A program made the position numbers and the translations under genes. This document shows positions 20,966 to 32,447 of a stretch of 60,040 bases of DNA, in pieces. The stretch covers positions 1-60,040 of the forward strand of contig PLJL01000002.1 of NCBI GenBank assembly GCA_003140215.1, given 5' to 3'. How positions within the stretch are numbered: the stretch's first letter is position 1; each line of letters opens with the position of its first letter. The DNA comes from Vulcanimicrobiota bacterium. GTDB lineage: Bacteria > Vulcanimicrobiota > Vulcanimicrobiia > Vulcanimicrobiales > Vulcanimicrobiaceae. The notes beneath the pieces are model-generated. The model was not told where the DNA came from and searched no databases. It saw only the letters and a list, made by a program, of their open reading frames with translations.

Positions 20966-23283
20966 CGGGTCAGCGTCAGGGTCGATTTCGTCGCGGCGCT
21001 CACGGCGGCGTCGGAGAAGGGCATCGGCGTGCGCACGAAGTGCGTCCAGCGCGCGTTCTGATCGGCGTAGTGCGGTGAGCCGGGCTCGCCGGATTCGCCG
21101 GCCGCAATGTCGATCGTGCCGCGATCCCAGTCCCCGGCGATCCAAACCGCGCGAAACGACTGCGCGTGACCGTTCCACTGCACGTCGGGCGCGAAGCTGC
21201 CGCCGCGTCCCGGCATCGTCGGGCCGTTCCAGAACCCAAAGCCGAACGGTGCGAGCGGATGGGCCAGCGGCTGCGCGGCGTACTCGCCGAAGGTCGGAAC
21301 GGTCGCGCCGAACGTCGCCTTGACGCGCCGCAGCGAGGCGACGACGAAGGCGTCGTAGTCGTCGTGCGGCACCCAGCCGCGCGGGCGCTCGCGCAAGGCG
21401 CGCAACACGACTTCGAATCCGGGACCGCTCGAGGGGTAGTACGGCGCCAGCCAGGGCGGCAGCTGGGCCGCCGAGATCGCCGCGAGCATGTCACGGCGCA
21501 GCGCGACGACGGCGCTCGCGCCGCGCGATTCGGAACTCATTCGTCCGTCGAACGCGACGACGCTGGCAAGCAGCGGCCCGAGCGCCCGGTCCTCAGTTGC
21601 GCGCGCGCGGTACGCCGCCGCGAGCACGAGGTGCGCGAACTCGCCTTCGGCCGGTGAAGCCACGTCGCTTTGGACTGCCGCGATGTCTTCGGGCGACAAC
21701 GTTCGGCCGTGAACGCGCAGCGCGCGTCCGACCTCGAAAGCGCGGTACGGCGGCGGCCAGTACGGTGCCAACCGCGGCGAGCCCGCGCCGTCGGAGCGAT
21801 TGTTGCTCGTTACGATGACCGCGCTGCGCGACGGGTCGATGTGCGGCGAGCGGTCGTAGGTGAGATACGGCGGCTCGGGCGCGCTCGCGTCGTTGGCCCA
21901 GCGCCCGAAGGACGGGTCCAACGGAACGCCGCCGGAGAAATGGTACGCCGCGCGTCCGCCGTCGTCGGCGAAGAGCACGTTGAGCGCCGGCTCGGGGTTG
22001 GCGCGCATCGCGGCGACGCCTTCGGCGGCGTTGCGCGCGCGCAGCAGCGCGAAGAACGGTGCCAGCGGCGAGACCGGCGCGTGCTGCATGCGCCAGTCCA
22101 TGAGGTAGGCGTAGGCTCCGTCGTGGCTGCGCGCGATCACCACGCCGCGATCGGAGACGAGCGTATCGCTGTCGAGCGCGCTGCCGAAGCGCACCGCGAT
22201 GCTGTCGTGACGATGACGCGCGTGTACCCAGCGGCCCTGCTCGTACAGCTCGTCGGTGCCGCGCATGCGCTCGCGCACGACGCGAATCGGCGACGCGGTC
22301 TCGGCCGCGGTGACGCCCCACGCGAGATGCTCGTTGTGGCCCAGCGTCACGCCGGGCGTTCCGGCCAGCGCGCCGCCGGCAACGTGCACGCCGGGCGCGC
22401 GCGCTTCGAGCAGATACCAGATCCCGGGGATCGAGATGCTCAGGTGCGGGTCGTTGGCAAGAATCGCTTTGCCGACGGTCGTGCGGTCGGCACCGACGGC
22501 CCAACCGTTGCTGCCGATCGGCGCGCGGTCGTCGGCCGGCGCCAGGGCGACGGCGTTGGACGCGCCGTGCAGCGCGGGCAGCGCCGCGATCGGTCCGGGC
22601 GGGCGGCCGTTGGTCGGGACGTCGTACTTGGGGTCGGTGAGCGGGTAGAGCGCTTCGGGTCCGGCCGGGCCCAGCGCGTTGCGCACCTCGTCGCGGATCA
22701 CCACGTCGTCGGGCTTGTCGTCGAGATCGAGCAGGGTCGAGAAGCCGACCACCAGCGCATCCTCGGGACGCCAGGGCTCGAACCCGGCCAACAGCGCCGC
22801 GTACTCGGGCGGGGACGGCTCGTGAGTGGCCGCGGCGTTGATGCCGTCGGCGAAGGCGCTCAACGCGGCTTGCTCGTCGCGGCTGGAGTGGGCGTACACC
22901 TGAGCCGCCAGCGGGCGGATGGCGTAGCGCCGCATGCGCCGGTCGACCCGTGCCAGCGGTGCGCCGAGCAGCTCGGCCAGCCGCCCGTCGACGTAGCGCC
23001 GGGTGAGGTCCATCTGGAAGAGCCGGTCGCTGGCCATCGTGTAGCCTTCGGCCACGAAGAGATCGTGCAGCGAGCCGGCGCGGATGTGCGGGACGCCGCG
23101 CTCGTCGCGCGCGATCGTGACCGGCCCGTCGACGGGCATCCCGGATCGCGTCCCGGCGACCGTCGCGACGGCGGTCTTGCCCGACCAGGCTACCCGGCCG
23201 ACATAAGCGAGCCCGACGACCAAAATCACGAGGACAATGCCGCCCAGCAAGAGAGCGATGCGTCGCAGCCAGCGGCCAATCAT
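20962..23283 (-). CDS. Penicillin acylase family (S45) Ntn-hydrolase
   Basis: 773 aa. An N-terminal hydrophobic segment (IALLLGGIVLVILVVGLAYVG) exports or anchors it. The precursor layout is complete: alpha-subunit region, then a self-cleavage site with the nucleophile Ser258 in GSNGWAVG, then the beta subunit with NDPHL and a GHNEHLAWGVT segment. The family hydrolyses amides such as penicillin G side chains or N-acyl homoserine lactones, and the substrate is not predictable here. The ATG at 23283 lies just upstream of the rpoC promoter on the opposite strand. The 3' end overlaps the M16 gene by 4 nt. Confidence 0.93.
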   Translation of the reverse strand: MIGRWLRRIALLLGGIVLVILVVGLAYVGRVAWSGKTAVATVAGTRSGMPVDGPVTIARDERGVPHIRAGSLHDLFVAEGYTMASDRLFQMDLTRRYVDGRLAELLGAPLARVDRRMRRYAIRPLAAQVYAHSSRDEQAALSAFADGINAAATHEPSPPEYAALLAGFEPWRPEDALVVGFSTLLDLDDKPDDVVIRDEVRNALGPAGPEALYPLTDPKYDVPTNGRPPGPIAALPALHGASNAVALAPADDRAPIGSNGWAVGADRTTVGKAILANDPHLSISIPGIWYLLEARAPGVHVAGGALAGTPGVTLGHNEHLAWGVTAAETASPIRVVRERMRGTDELYEQGRWVHARHRHDSIAVRFGSALDSDTLVSDRGVVIARSHDGAYAYLMDWRMQHAPVSPLAPFFALLRARNAAEGVAAMRANPEPALNVLFADDGGRAAYHFSGGVPLDPSFGRWANDASAPEPPYLTYDRSPHIDPSRSAVIVTSNNRSDGAGSPRLAPYWPPPYRAFEVGRALRVHGRTLSPEDIAAVQSDVASPAEGEFAHLVLAAAYRARATEDRALGPLLASVVAFDGRMSSESRGASAVVALRRDMLAAISAAQLPPWLAPYYPSSGPGFEVVLRALRERPRGWVPHDDYDAFVVASLRRVKATFGATVPTFGEYAAQPLAHPLAPFGFGFWNGPTMPGRGGSFAPDVQWNGHAQSFRAVWIAGDWDRGTIDIAAGESGEPGSPHYADQNARWTHFVRTPMPFSDAAVSAATKSTLTLTR

Positions 23284-23289
23284 GTGCCA

Positions 23290-23318
23290 TTGAGCTTAGG
23301 CCGCCGGCATGGTACAAT
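23290..23318 (+). promoter_or_regulatory. rpoC promoter
   Basis: A -35 box TTGAGC (23290-23295) and a -10 box TACAAT (23313-23318) lie 17 bp apart. The mini-ORF ATG is again 8 nt beyond the -10 box. The promoter starts 7 bp beyond the divergent acylase start codon. Confidence 0.75.
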
Positions 23319-23326
23319 ACCTGCCT

Positions 23327-23344
23327 ATGCCCTTCGGCCGATAA
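23327..23344 (+). CDS. Leader mini-ORF of rpoC (5 codons)
   Basis: ATG CCC TTC GGC CGA TAA encodes MPFGR. It matches the rpoB leader mini-ORF (MPLGG) in length, position and 13 of 18 bases. It is probably translated from a transcript starting at or next to its ATG. The function is inferred from conservation between the two unlinked leaders. Confidence 0.5.
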   Translation: MPFGR

Positions 23345-23349
23345 CGCGA

Positions 23350-23386
23350 CCCAAGGAACGTCGGACCGGCGTCCCTGGGGTCTTTT
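23350..23386 (+). terminator. Attenuator-like hairpin in the rpoC leader
   Basis: The segments 23350-23364 and 23366-23380 pair over about 15 positions with two mismatches and one G-T wobble. TCTTTTC follows. It begins 5 nt after the mini-ORF stop and lies 100 nt before the rpoC ATG. Intrinsic termination here would limit rpoC expression. Confidence 0.65.
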
Positions 23387-23488
23387 CTGTGTGTCACGCC
23401 CCCGGGCGACAGCAGATCCCAGCCACTCCGTAACCCGTGCGTCACCTCGGCCGCCTCTGTCTCGCCGACGCGCTGAGCAAAGGATTCG

Positions 23489-27289
<3,801 letters not shown>

Positions 27290-27311
27290 ACCCGGTCGAC
27301 GGGAAAAGGAG

Positions 27312-27341
27312 AAGGCCCGCTCTGACGAGCGGGCCTTTTTT
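27312..27341 (+). terminator. Rho-independent terminator of rpoC
   Basis: AAGGCCCGCTC and GAGCGGGCCTT pair over 11 bp around TGAC, with T6 after the stem. It lies 22 nt after the rpoC stop and just inside the end of the convergent antitoxin-like gene, so it may serve both. Confidence 0.92.
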
Positions 27342-27342
27342 G

Positions 27343-27672
27343 TTATCGAACGAGCACGCGGCCGAGCCTTCTTGGGTCGCGTTTCCGGCGAATGATGATC
27401 TCGACGTCCTGGCCTAACGTCGTCAGGACGCGCATAAGCCGCTCGTAGGAAAATTCTCGTGTGTCGCCACGCATCAAGCGGGATATTTGGGGCTGAGTCA
27501 GTCCGACCAACTTTCCGGCTTCCTGCTGGCTCACGTTTCGCCGCGCGAGCAGGTCCGCAATGGTCTCAACAATCCGCGCCTTTGCAAGAACCTCGGTCGA
27601 TCGGTCAAGCTCGAGGTCGGCAAAGACGTTCCCGCTACCACGGGTTACGGATTCACCCTTCGTTCGTGGCAT
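27343..27672 (-). CDS. XRE-family helix-turn-helix protein (HigA-like antitoxin), no toxin partner seen
   Basis: 109 aa from the ATG at 27672. A complete Cro/C1-type HTH (VSQQEAGKLVGLTQPQISRLMRG) is followed by FSYERLMRVLTTLGQDVEIIIRR, the pattern of HigA-like antitoxins paired with RelE/Gp49 toxins. No toxin gene is adjacent: upstream is a dispersed repeat, downstream is rpoC. A longer frame to 27756 runs into that repeat. A promoter TTGCAC - 18 bp - TATACG (27710-27681) ends 8 nt before the ATG, so the message may be leaderless. It may be an orphan antitoxin or a solitary regulator. Confidence 0.85.
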   Translation of the reverse strand: MPRTKGESVTRGSGNVFADLELDRSTEVLAKARIVETIADLLARRNVSQQEAGKLVGLTQPQISRLMRGDTREFSYERLMRVLTTLGQDVEIIIRRKRDPRRLGRVLVR

Positions 27673-27680
27673 GGCTTCCT

Positions 27681-27710
27681 CGTATACCACATCCGATCTA
27701 AAACGTGCAA
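27681..27710 (-). promoter_or_regulatory. Promoter of the XRE gene (leaderless spacing)
   Basis: On the minus strand TTGCAC (27710-27705) and TATACG (27686-27681) are 18 bp apart. The ATG follows 8 nt after the -10 box, the same distance as in the rpoB and rpoC leaders. Confidence 0.55.
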
Positions 27711-27724
27711 ACGCGCTACCGTCG

Positions 27725-27840
27725 ATCGTGGCCCATGCTTCGACGGGGCTCAGCATGACGAGAAGGCCACTGTCACCCTGAGCTTGTCGAAGGGTGAGCC
27801 ACGATCGTGGTGCGTGCTAGGACGGGGCTCGGCGTGACGA
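27725..27840. repeat. Dispersed intergenic repeat, paired inverted copies
   Basis: A copy of CTTCGACGGGGCTCAG stands next to an opposite-facing TGTCACCCTGAGCTTGTCGAA, with a third degenerate copy (GGACGGGGCTCGGCGTGACG). Together they could form a large hairpin. The same family occurs at 45.5, 48.9, 49.4, 50.8 and 59.8 kb. Confidence 0.75.
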
Positions 27841-27860
27841 TGAGGAAGTAGCGCGACGCG

Positions 27861-29609
27861 ATGATTCGTGAATCGGGGGCGCGCCTTCTGGTGCCCGAAG
27901 TCGATCTCGGGCCGGTACCGGCGCGGTTTGCTGATGATCTCGTCCACTGGGCGCGGGAAACGCCCGAGGCGGCGTTGGTGGCCGAGCGGCGCGCGGGGAG
28001 CTGGTACGGCGTCAGCTATAACGATGCGCTCGAGCGGGTGCGCCGAATCGCTGCCGGGGTGCTGAGCTCCGGGGCACATGCCGAAGCTCCGGTGACGATC
28101 GTCGCCGAGAACGGCGTGGACAACGCGCTGCTTGCGCTCGGGTGCACGTACGCCGGCGTACCGTACGCTCCCATCTCGGTCGCCTCGGCGAGCGCGGACG
28201 CGAATCGTGCCCGGCTGCGCGCGATCGTGGACGTGCTCACGCCGGCGTTCGTGTATGCGCCCGATCCGAGCGTGGCGCAACGTGTCGGCGAGACCGTGCC
28301 GGGCTTGCGTGTCGTCAGCGATGTTGCCGAGCTCGACGGCGATCCGGCGGCGGCCGATGCGGCGTTCGCGTGCGTCGGGCCGGACAGCATCGCGAAGATC
28401 CTGTTCACGTCGGGATCGACCGGGCTGCCGAAAGGCGTCATCACGACGCACCGCATGCTGTGTGCGAACCAGACGATGATCGCACAAGCGTTTCCGCAGC
28501 TGCGCGAGCCGGCGACGCTGGTCGACTGGCTGCCCTGGAGCCACACGTTCGGGGGCAGCTTCTGCTTCGGGATCGCGCTGCGCAGCGGCGGGACGCTGTG
28601 GATCGATCACGGCAAACCGTTTCCTTCGCTGTTCACGCAGACGGTCGCGAACCTGCGCGAGATCGCGCCGACGGCCTATTTCAACGTTCCGCGCGGGCAC
28701 GCGCTCGTCGTCGACGCGCTCCAGAACGACCCCGAGCTTGCGCGGCACTTTTTCTCACGCCTGCGGCTCATCGTAAACGCCGGTGCAGGGTGGCCGCCGG
28801 CGCTGCGGGCGGCATACGTTCGGCTCGGGCAGGACGCGGTCGGGCGCGAGGTCACCACGCAGTCGTGCTGGGGCACGACGGAGACCGCACCGTTGTCGAC
28901 GACGTGCTGGGGCGAGCATCCCGCGAACCTCGACACGATCGGCACGCCCGTCCCCGGCAACGCGATCAAGCTCGCGTCCGTGGAGGACCGTTTCGAGATT
29001 CGTGTGCGTGGCGAGAACATCACGCCCGGCTACTGGCGCGACCCCGAGGCGACCACGGCGGCGTTCGACGGCGACGGCTACTACCGGACCGGCGACGCCG
29101 GCGATCTGCTCGACCCGGACGACCCATCGCGCGGCATCGTGTTTCAGGGGCGCTTGGCGGAGAACTTCAAACTCTCCAGCGGCACCTGGGTCAACGTCGG
29201 CGCGCTACGCGGCGCGCTCCTCGAGGCCTGTGCGCCGTTGGTCGACGAGGTGGTCGTCGCCGGCCACGACTGCGACGTGATCGCGCTCATGGTGTTCGTC
29301 AACGTGGCGCACGCGCAACGCGTGGCCGCGGTGGGCGATCCCGACCGTGCAGCGCTCGCACGACACCCGGCGGTTCGAGACCACATCGCGCGCGGAATCG
29401 CGCAGCACAACGCACGCGCCGGAGGCACGTCATTGCGCATCGCTCGAAGCATCATCCTCACCGACGCGCCGAACCGCGATGAAGGCGAGCTGACCGACAA
29501 GGGGACGGTCAACCAACGCCGTGCCTTGACGTTGCGGGCCGACGTCGTCGCGCGGCTCTATGCCGAACCGCCGGATCCAGAGGTGGCCCTACACGGCGCT
29601 TTCAGCTGA
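27861..29609 (+). CDS. AMP-dependent CoA ligase, feruloyl-CoA-synthase-like
   Basis: 582 aa of the acyl-adenylate-forming superfamily. The phosphate-binding loop is FTSGSTGLPKGV (about residues 180-192), the adenine region is SCWGTTETAPLST, and the motif YYRTGDAGDL is near 411. The sequence GRLAENFKLSSGTWVNVG resembles the hallmark of feruloyl-CoA synthases (AEDFKL-TGTWV-VG) rather than fatty-acid ligases. The expected reaction is ATP-dependent CoA ligation of a hydroxycinnamate or similar aromatic acid. No echA/vdh genes follow. Two small alpha-beta-barrel proteins and an esterase lie nearby. The ATG at 27861 has an AGGAAG about 13 nt upstream. Confidence 0.85.
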   Translation: MIRESGARLLVPEVDLGPVPARFADDLVHWARETPEAALVAERRAGSWYGVSYNDALERVRRIAAGVLSSGAHAEAPVTIVAENGVDNALLALGCTYAGVPYAPISVASASADANRARLRAIVDVLTPAFVYAPDPSVAQRVGETVPGLRVVSDVAELDGDPAAADAAFACVGPDSIAKILFTSGSTGLPKGVITTHRMLCANQTMIAQAFPQLREPATLVDWLPWSHTFGGSFCFGIALRSGGTLWIDHGKPFPSLFTQTVANLREIAPTAYFNVPRGHALVVDALQNDPELARHFFSRLRLIVNAGAGWPPALRAAYVRLGQDAVGREVTTQSCWGTTETAPLSTTCWGEHPANLDTIGTPVPGNAIKLASVEDRFEIRVRGENITPGYWRDPEATTAAFDGDGYYRTGDAGDLLDPDDPSRGIVFQGRLAENFKLSSGTWVNVGALRGALLEACAPLVDEVVVAGHDCDVIALMVFVNVAHAQRVAAVGDPDRAALARHPAVRDHIARGIAQHNARAGGTSLRIARSIILTDAPNRDEGELTDKGTVNQRRALTLRADVVARLYAEPPDPEVALHGAFS

Positions 29610-29886
29610 GGAGCGTCGTGCGGGTTACGTCGAGGGGATGATCGATCAGCTTCTCAGCTCGTTCGGTGAAGCGCTTCGTGTGCGGCAACGCGGCGTGGAG
29701 ATCGAAGGCGGCTTCGTCGACCCAGCGCGAGTGGACGTAGAAGAGTCGCGGGTCCCGCAGCGATCGAAACGCGTCGACGCTCAGGCAGCCGGGCTCGGCC
29801 CGCGACGGCTCGACCACATCGCGGAACGCCTTCTCGAACTCGCCCTCGCACCCCGCCCGAGTATGGAAGCGAGCGAAGAAGAACAT
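29602..29886 (-). CDS. Antibiotic-biosynthesis-monooxygenase (ABM) domain protein
   Basis: 94 aa, start at 29886 after GTGGAG. It has the ferredoxin-like dimeric alpha-beta-barrel pattern: MFFFARFHTRAGCEGEFEKAFRDVV, then LSVDAFRSLRDPRLFYVHSRWVDEAAFDLH. YgiN-like members oxidise quinols or other aromatics without a cofactor. Its end overlaps the 3' end of the CoA ligase by 8 nt, tail to tail. It follows the EthD protein on the same strand with a 26-nt gap, so they are likely an operon. The frame is open upstream to 31260, but that part is antisense to other genes. Confidence 0.8.
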   Translation of the reverse strand: MFFFARFHTRAGCEGEFEKAFRDVVEPSRAEPGCLSVDAFRSLRDPRLFYVHSRWVDEAAFDLHAALPHTKRFTERAEKLIDHPLDVTRTTLLS

Positions 29887-29912
29887 CTCCACGCCGGGAA
29901 AGGGCGCGTCTG

Positions 29913-30224
29913 CTAGCCGGTCTCGATGTCGGAGAGCAAGAACTTCACGCCGCCGGTGCCGATGCGGACCGCGTCCTTGATTGCGGCTTGGCCCTCGGGG
30001 GTGGCGAACGCGGCGCAAGCGATGTCGTAGGAGTCGAAATACAAGTCGGCGGTGCGGTACGCAGGCGTCGGGCTGCCGTCTTCCTTCGGGTACACTTTGG
30101 CCAGCTCGGCGCGAGTGACGTTGGGGATTTTCATGGCCAGCGGGAGGTGCACGGCCTTGTATTCGCGCTCGAAGGTCGCGGGATCGGTCGGATTGTCGTA
30201 GACGACGGTCAGTTTGACGCTCAT
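29913..30224 (-). CDS. EthD-family small protein
   Basis: 103 aa. The start MSVKLTVVYDNPTDPATFEREYKAVHLPLAMKIP shows the EthD/ABM-type dimeric alpha-beta barrel with the conserved His of YxxxHxPL. These proteins are accessory factors or enzymes in aromatic and ether degradation. It lies upstream of the ABM protein in a two-gene operon, beside a hydroxycinnamate-type CoA ligase and an esterase. A role in the same aromatic pathway is plausible but not proven. Confidence 0.8.
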   Translation of the reverse strand: MSVKLTVVYDNPTDPATFEREYKAVHLPLAMKIPNVTRAELAKVYPKEDGSPTPAYRTADLYFDSYDIACAAFATPEGQAAIKDAVRIGTGGVKFLLSDIETG

Positions 30225-30285
30225 GGGCAGGGACTACCCGGTTTACGGTATGGGGCCTGCGGCGCCGGATCGCTAGGCTCGTACC

Positions 30286-31383
30286 ATGGCCCGAACTCTG
30301 CGCCTGATCCCCACCCTGCTGCTGGCCGCGACGTTCGCGGCAGGCTGTTCCGGGCCGCCGAGCGCGCGGTCGCTCCCCGCCTTGGGTGCGGCCGGACCGG
30401 CCGGCGTCGTGCGCGCGCCCCGCTCGCTGGGCGCCACAGCCCTGGCACCGACCGGCAGCGGCACCTATACCGACAAGCAAGGCTCGTTCTCGTATGTCTA
30501 CTACGTGCCGTCGACCCCAAAGGCGGCGTACCCGGTGGTGCTGGCGCTGCACGGGTGCCTCGAGAACCCGACGAGCTTCGAGTCCGGCACGCGCTTCTTC
30601 GAGGACGGCGAGGCCAACGGCTACGTCGTCGTGATGCCGCAGCATCTCGTCGGCACCGGCGCGGACGTGAATCCTAAGGGGTGCTTCGAGTACTGGAACA
30701 ACCACTATCGCACGGTCGGCGAACCCGAGGTGCTCGTCGGGCTGCTCAAGGATCTCGGCACGCGCGTCCCGATGGACCGTACGCGCATGTACGTCGCCGG
30801 GATGTCGTCGGGCGCGGCGATGAGCATGGCGCTCGCCGCGACGTATCCCGATTTCTTCGCAGCTGCGGCGGTCGGGTCGGGAACCGAGTACCAGCCGTGC
30901 GTCACCGACAACGTGATGCAGTGCTACGCCGCTCTTACGGTGCAGCAGCCGAACCAGGATCCCACGGCGTCCGGACAGGCCGCGTTCCGCGCGTCGGCCG
31001 GCAGCGGCGGCAAGACGATCCCGGTGATCTTCTTCCAAGGCGACGTCGACACGGTCGTCGCGCCGTTCAACTTGCCGCAAGCGCTCACGTCGACCGCGGT
31101 GATGAACGACGGCATCGCGTCGTACGGCCGGTTCCCCGGCGTGTGGAACACGGCGCCGACGGCACAAGACTCCGGGACCGTTCCGGGCGGCTACAGCTAC
31201 GACCACTACAGCGCCGACAACGGGATGCTGGACTGGACGATCGTCCACGGCATGAATCACGCTTGGTCCGGTGGGGTCGTGAGCCCCGACTCCAACGCAT
31301 CGGATGGAAATAACTACAACGACCTCAAGGGGCCTAACGAGACCGCGGCTTTCTCATCGTTCTTGCTCCGCTATCACCGCTAG
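30286..31383 (+). CDS. PHB-depolymerase-family esterase lipoprotein
   Basis: 365 aa. A lipoprotein signal (LLLAATFAAGC, Cys21) indicates membrane anchoring. The alpha/beta-hydrolase core has an oxyanion region LALHGCLENP, nucleophile Ser174 in AGMSSGAAMS, a probable Asp in FQGDVDTVV, and a probable catalytic His in HGMNHAWSGG. The family includes extracellular polyhydroxybutyrate depolymerases, feruloyl esterases and acetylxylan esterases. With a feruloyl-CoA-synthase-like gene close by, feruloyl esterase activity is an attractive guess. It is transcribed divergently from the EthD gene. Confidence 0.88.
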   Translation: MARTLRLIPTLLLAATFAAGCSGPPSARSLPALGAAGPAGVVRAPRSLGATALAPTGSGTYTDKQGSFSYVYYVPSTPKAAYPVVLALHGCLENPTSFESGTRFFEDGEANGYVVVMPQHLVGTGADVNPKGCFEYWNNHYRTVGEPEVLVGLLKDLGTRVPMDRTRMYVAGMSSGAAMSMALAATYPDFFAAAAVGSGTEYQPCVTDNVMQCYAALTVQQPNQDPTASGQAAFRASAGSGGKTIPVIFFQGDVDTVVAPFNLPQALTSTAVMNDGIASYGRFPGVWNTAPTAQDSGTVPGGYSYDHYSADNGMLDWTIVHGMNHAWSGGVVSPDSNASDGNNYNDLKGPNETAAFSSFLLRYHR

Positions 31384-31414
31384 GCCCAACGCGGAGTAAT
31401 CACATAGGACCTAC

Positions 31415-31452
31415 GGCCTCCCCAGGGCGATAGAAAGGGCCTGGCAGAGGTC
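31415..31452 (+). other. Hairpin in the 5' leader of the 31504 gene
   Basis: GGCCTC (31415-31420) pairs with GAGGTC (31447-31452), and CCAGG pairs with CCTGG inside it. No T-tract follows, so this is not a terminator. It could be a structured leader, but nothing ties it to a known riboswitch. Confidence 0.3.
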
Positions 31453-31503
31453 AGGGGCGTCGTTCGGGTGGGTAGGGCCCGGAGAACGGAGGTTCTTGCA
31501 CGG

Positions 31504-31977
31504 ATGTCGTTCTCGCTCACCAAATTTCTGCTCACCGCCGCCGCGACGGCGGCTATCGCGATTGCCGCGGTTCCTCAGCCTGCCCTCGCGCGCGAGCTGG
31601 CCATGGCCCAAGGGATCATCACGGTTCGCGATCCGGCGGCGGGGCTGCGCAACCCCAAGTGCAGCGAGTTCGTGGTCGAAGCGCGCGACGCGCTCGACAA
31701 CCACCTCATCTCCGAGACCCAGCCGGCGCTCGACGAGCAGGGTGTGTGCCGCTACGCGCTCAGCGTCCCCGCGCAGACCGCCGTGTGGCTGCACCTTATG
31801 CCGGTCCTCGTAGCAGGCTCCCGCTCCATTGCCGCGACGAACGCGGCCGGCACGCCCGCGACGGCACCCGCGGCGCGCGCGTCGAGCGGCAGCGTAGGAA
31901 TTCGCTTCACCATCATCGCCGGCACGACGTACTTCTTCGCGCCGAACGAACAAAAAACGGTCCCGCTGACGTACTGA
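31504..31977 (+). CDS. Secreted hypothetical protein
   Basis: 157 aa from the ATG at 31504; a GTG at 31468 would lengthen an already good signal peptide (FLLTAAATAAIAIAAVPQPALA). The mature part has two Cys (NPKCSEFVV and EQGVCRYAL), a beta-rich pattern, and a Thr/Ala/Pro-rich linker (TNAAGTPATAPAARASS) before a last beta stretch. No family is recognised. It is the first of four closely spaced genes ending at 36128. Confidence 0.7.
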   Translation: MSFSLTKFLLTAAATAAIAIAAVPQPALARELAMAQGIITVRDPAAGLRNPKCSEFVVEARDALDNHLISETQPALDEQGVCRYALSVPAQTAVWLHLMPVLVAGSRSIAATNAAGTPATAPAARASSGSVGIRFTIIAGTTYFFAPNEQKTVPLTY

Positions 31978-31981
31978 ACCT

Positions 31982-32380
31982 TTGCGCGGATCGCTTTCGA
32001 ACGTAGCCGTGAAGGGAATCGCGTTTGTGATCGTCATCGCTATCGCGACGCCGGCCGGCGCCGCGGCGACGCCTGTGTCGAGCGGCGTCGTGCCGGGTCA
32101 CTACGTCTGCCGGACGTTGTACGGGCGGCCGATGCCGGTCGAGTGGGCGCGGGCGTTCGACATCCGCGCCGGCGGGCGCTACGAAGACGCCGGCGGCGAC
32201 ACGGGCACGTACCGCATCCTTAACGGCACCATAACGTTCAGCGGCGGGGCGCTGGCGGGATGGCGCGGGCACTATCGCACCGTCCCACGCCCCCCGGCGA
32301 ACGACCCGCCGCCCACGATTTCGTTGTTCGGTGGCCCCCAGCGCGTCGGGGAGATGGAGGTCTGCGGGCTGCGCCGCTGA
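31982..32380 (+). CDS. Secreted hypothetical protein
   Basis: 132 aa from a TTG 4 nt after the upstream stop; a GTG at 32009 (VKGIAFVIVIAIATPAGAA) is an equally good start that places the signal peptide at the very N-terminus. The mature protein is small, with two Cys (YVCRTLY and MEVCGLRR) and a lipocalin-like beta run (TYRILNGTITFSGG). No ribosome-binding site is obvious, so translation may be coupled to the gene before it. No family is recognised. Confidence 0.6.
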   Translation: MRGSLSNVAVKGIAFVIVIAIATPAGAAATPVSSGVVPGHYVCRTLYGRPMPVEWARAFDIRAGGRYEDAGGDTGTYRILNGTITFSGGALAGWRGHYRTVPRPPANDPPPTISLFGGPQRVGEMEVCGLRR

Positions 32381-32447
32381 CTGGGCTTCCGAGTTAGCCG
32401 CCCGTCGGAAGGTTCCGAGCCGTGCGGCTTCGCACGGTACCGACAAT

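Noticed and set aside
20965..21178. N-terminal extension of the M16 peptidase by 71 codons
   Set aside because: It lies within the acylase gene and is Arg-rich, while a signal peptide starts cleanly at the GTG that overlaps the acylase stop.
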